DNA of 6,423 nt from Granulosicoccus sp964437945 (lineage in GTDB: Bacteria > Pseudomonadota > Gammaproteobacteria > Granulosicoccales > Granulosicoccaceae), in NCBI GenBank assembly GCA_964437945.1, contig CAYTJF010000298.1, forward strand, positions 1 to 6,423, read 5' to 3'. Positions 5,098 to 6,423 of this stretch are shown here, piece by piece. The translations under genes and the position numbers were made by a program. Below the pieces are notes generated by a model that saw only the letters and a list, made by a program, of their open reading frames with translations, ran no database searches and was not told the origin of the DNA. Position 1 is the stretch's first letter; the number at the start of each line of letters is the position of its first letter.

Positions 5098-6423
5098 ATG
5101 GCTGGTAAAACCCTCTATGACAAAGTGTGGGATGCGCATGTTGTGCATACCGAAGAGGCTGGGACGGTATTGCTGTATATCGACAGGCATCTGGTACATG
5201 AAGTCACATCCCCTCAAGCTTTCGAAGGCTTGCAACTCGCAGGGCGTATGCCTTGGCGAACCGATTCGATGCTCGCCGTGGCCGACCATAATGTACCTAC
5301 TACGTCGAGAAGTGAAGGAATCGACGACCCAGTGGCTCGGTTGCAAATCGAAACATTGGACAAAAACTGCGATCATTTTGAGATAACCGAATTCAAAATG
5401 TCTGATCTTCGTCAGGGTATTGTGCATGTCATTGGCCCTGAGCAGGGTGCGACTTTGCCTGGTATGACCGTCGTGTGTGGCGATTCGCACACCTCTACTC
5501 ATGGCGCTTTTGGTGCTTTGGCGTTTGGTATCGGCACCTCTGAAGTCGAGCATGTCATGGCAACGCAAACCCTGCTGCAACAGAAATCCAAATCCTTGCT
5601 GATCAGTGTTGATGGCGAAGTGGGCCCCGGCGTTACCGCCAAAGACATCGTGCTTGCCATCATTGGTGAAATAGGCACCGCTGGCGGCACAGGCTATACC
5701 ATCGAATTTGGTGGAGAAGCCATTCAGGCATTGTCCATGGAAGGGCGTATGACGGTGTGCAACATGTCTATTGAAGCCGGCGCTCGTGCAGGCATGGTGG
5801 CAGTTGATGACACCACCATCGATTACATCAAGGGTCGACCGTTTGCGCCAAAAGGGGAGCATTGGGAGGCAGCTGTTGCGGCCTGGCGAGATTTGGTTTC
5901 GGACGACGATGCTGTGCACGACAAGGTCGTTAGACTGGATGCTGCATCAATAGAACCACAAGTGTCGTGGGGTACTTCTCCAGAGATGGTCACATCGGTT
6001 GGGGGGCATGTACCCAACCCTGAGGATATTGATAATGAATCAAAATCTGAAGGCTTGAAGCGTGCGCTTGAATATATGGATTTACAACCCAATACACCCA
6101 TTGGTGATATCAGGCTTGATCGTATCTTTATCGGCTCCTGTACAAATTCGCGTATTGAAGACTTACGCGCAGCCGCTGCAGTTATAAAAGATCGTCATGT
6201 GGCAGATTCAATTAAGCAGGCGCTGATTGTCCCTGGCTCGGGATTGGTCAAGCAACAAGCTGAACAAGAAGGGCTGGACGAAATATTTACCAACGCAGGT
6301 TTTGAATGGCGCGAGCCCGGCTGCTCTATGTGTCTTGCCATGAATGCAGACAAGTTAGGTGAGGGCGAGCGTTGCGCGTCCACCTCGAATCGCAACTTTG
6401 AAGGTCGACAAGGTAAAGGCGGG
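5098..6423 (+). CDS. leuC: 3-isopropylmalate dehydratase large subunit (3' end missing)
   Basis: LeuC pairs with LeuD to form isopropylmalate isomerase, which converts 2- to 3-isopropylmalate in leucine synthesis, in the cytoplasm. The frame runs unbroken for 442 codons to the window edge with no stop. Full-length LeuC is about 466-475 residues, so only a short C-terminal piece is missing. Aconitase-family features are all present: D63-H-N-V-P-T-T, C127-G-D-S-H-T-S-T-H-G-A-F-G, and the three cysteines for the 4Fe-4S cluster, C348 (in G-S-C-T-N-S-R) and C409/C412 (in P-G-C-S-M-C). No key residue is lost. The ATG at 5098 follows GGAG at a seven-base gap. It is transcribed away from the lysR-type gene, with a probable regulated promoter between. 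leuD and perhaps leuB probably follow beyond the window. Confidence 0.97.
   Translation, partial: MAGKTLYDKVWDAHVVHTEEAGTVLLYIDRHLVHEVTSPQAFEGLQLAGRMPWRTDSMLAVADHNVPTTSRSEGIDDPVARLQIETLDKNCDHFEITEFKMSDLRQGIVHVIGPEQGATLPGMTVVCGDSHTSTHGAFGALAFGIGTSEVEHVMATQTLLQQKSKSLLISVDGEVGPGVTAKDIVLAIIGEIGTAGGTGYTIEFGGEAIQALSMEGRMTVCNMSIEAGARAGMVAVDDTTIDYIKGRPFAPKGEHWEAAVAAWRDLVSDDDAVHDKVVRLDAASIEPQVSWGTSPEMVTSVGGHVPNPEDIDNESKSEGLKRALEYMDLQPNTPIGDIRLDRIFIGSCTNSRIEDLRAAAAVIKDRHVADSIKQALIVPGSGLVKQQAEQEGLDEIFTNAGFEWREPGCSMCLAMNADKLGEGERCASTSNRNFEGRQGKGG

Noticed and set aside
5017..5919. 300-codon open frame on the minus strand opposite leuC
   Set aside because: The plus strand encodes leuC with every catalytic motif intact. 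The minus-strand product is rich in Cys, His and Ser, resembles no family, and is a shadow of coding DNA.

Overview
This window looks like chromosomal DNA of a gammaproteobacterium. The chorismate synthase (AroC) and the isopropylmalate dehydratase large subunit (LeuC) both read like gammaproteobacterial housekeeping proteins. A lysR-type gene diverging from leuC is an arrangement I recall from Pseudomonas and relatives. Base composition is moderate, apart from a very AT-rich first ~150 bases. I cannot name a genus. I see no IS element, tRNA, rRNA, CRISPR array or prophage gene.

Layout, left to right. An AT-rich promoter region (1-147) carries a neat inverted repeat between its -35 and -10 boxes and leads to a glutathione S-transferase family gene (148-768). 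After an 81-base gap comes a ChrR-type two-domain cupin gene (850-1533). Next is aroC (about 1607-2710), whose perfect TATAAT box lies so close to the start codon that the mRNA may be leaderless. Thirty-eight bases later is a small gene (2749-3105) for a DUF3127 protein, predicted to be an OB fold and ending in the same acidic tip as single-stranded DNA-binding protein. A 384-base stretch with no convincing gene follows. Then comes a secreted protein with a TagO/VasI-like appearance (3490-4035). It converges on a LysR-family regulator on the minus strand (4100-4966). That regulator diverges from leuC (5098 to the window edge, 3' end missing) across a 131-base control region with promoters both ways, a candidate LysR box, a 9-base tandem repeat and an inverted repeat over the leuC -10 box.

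How the parts fit. aroC makes chorismate, the precursor of aromatic amino acids and folate. leuC acts in leucine synthesis, and the adjacent LysR protein is the obvious candidate to control it. The GST and cupin genes may belong to a stress or detoxification response, but nothing ties them into one pathway. The most noteworthy item is the DUF3127 protein with an SSB-type C-terminal tip, which suggests a DNA replication or repair partner role. The rest is ordinary core genome, and I see no clear new multigene system.
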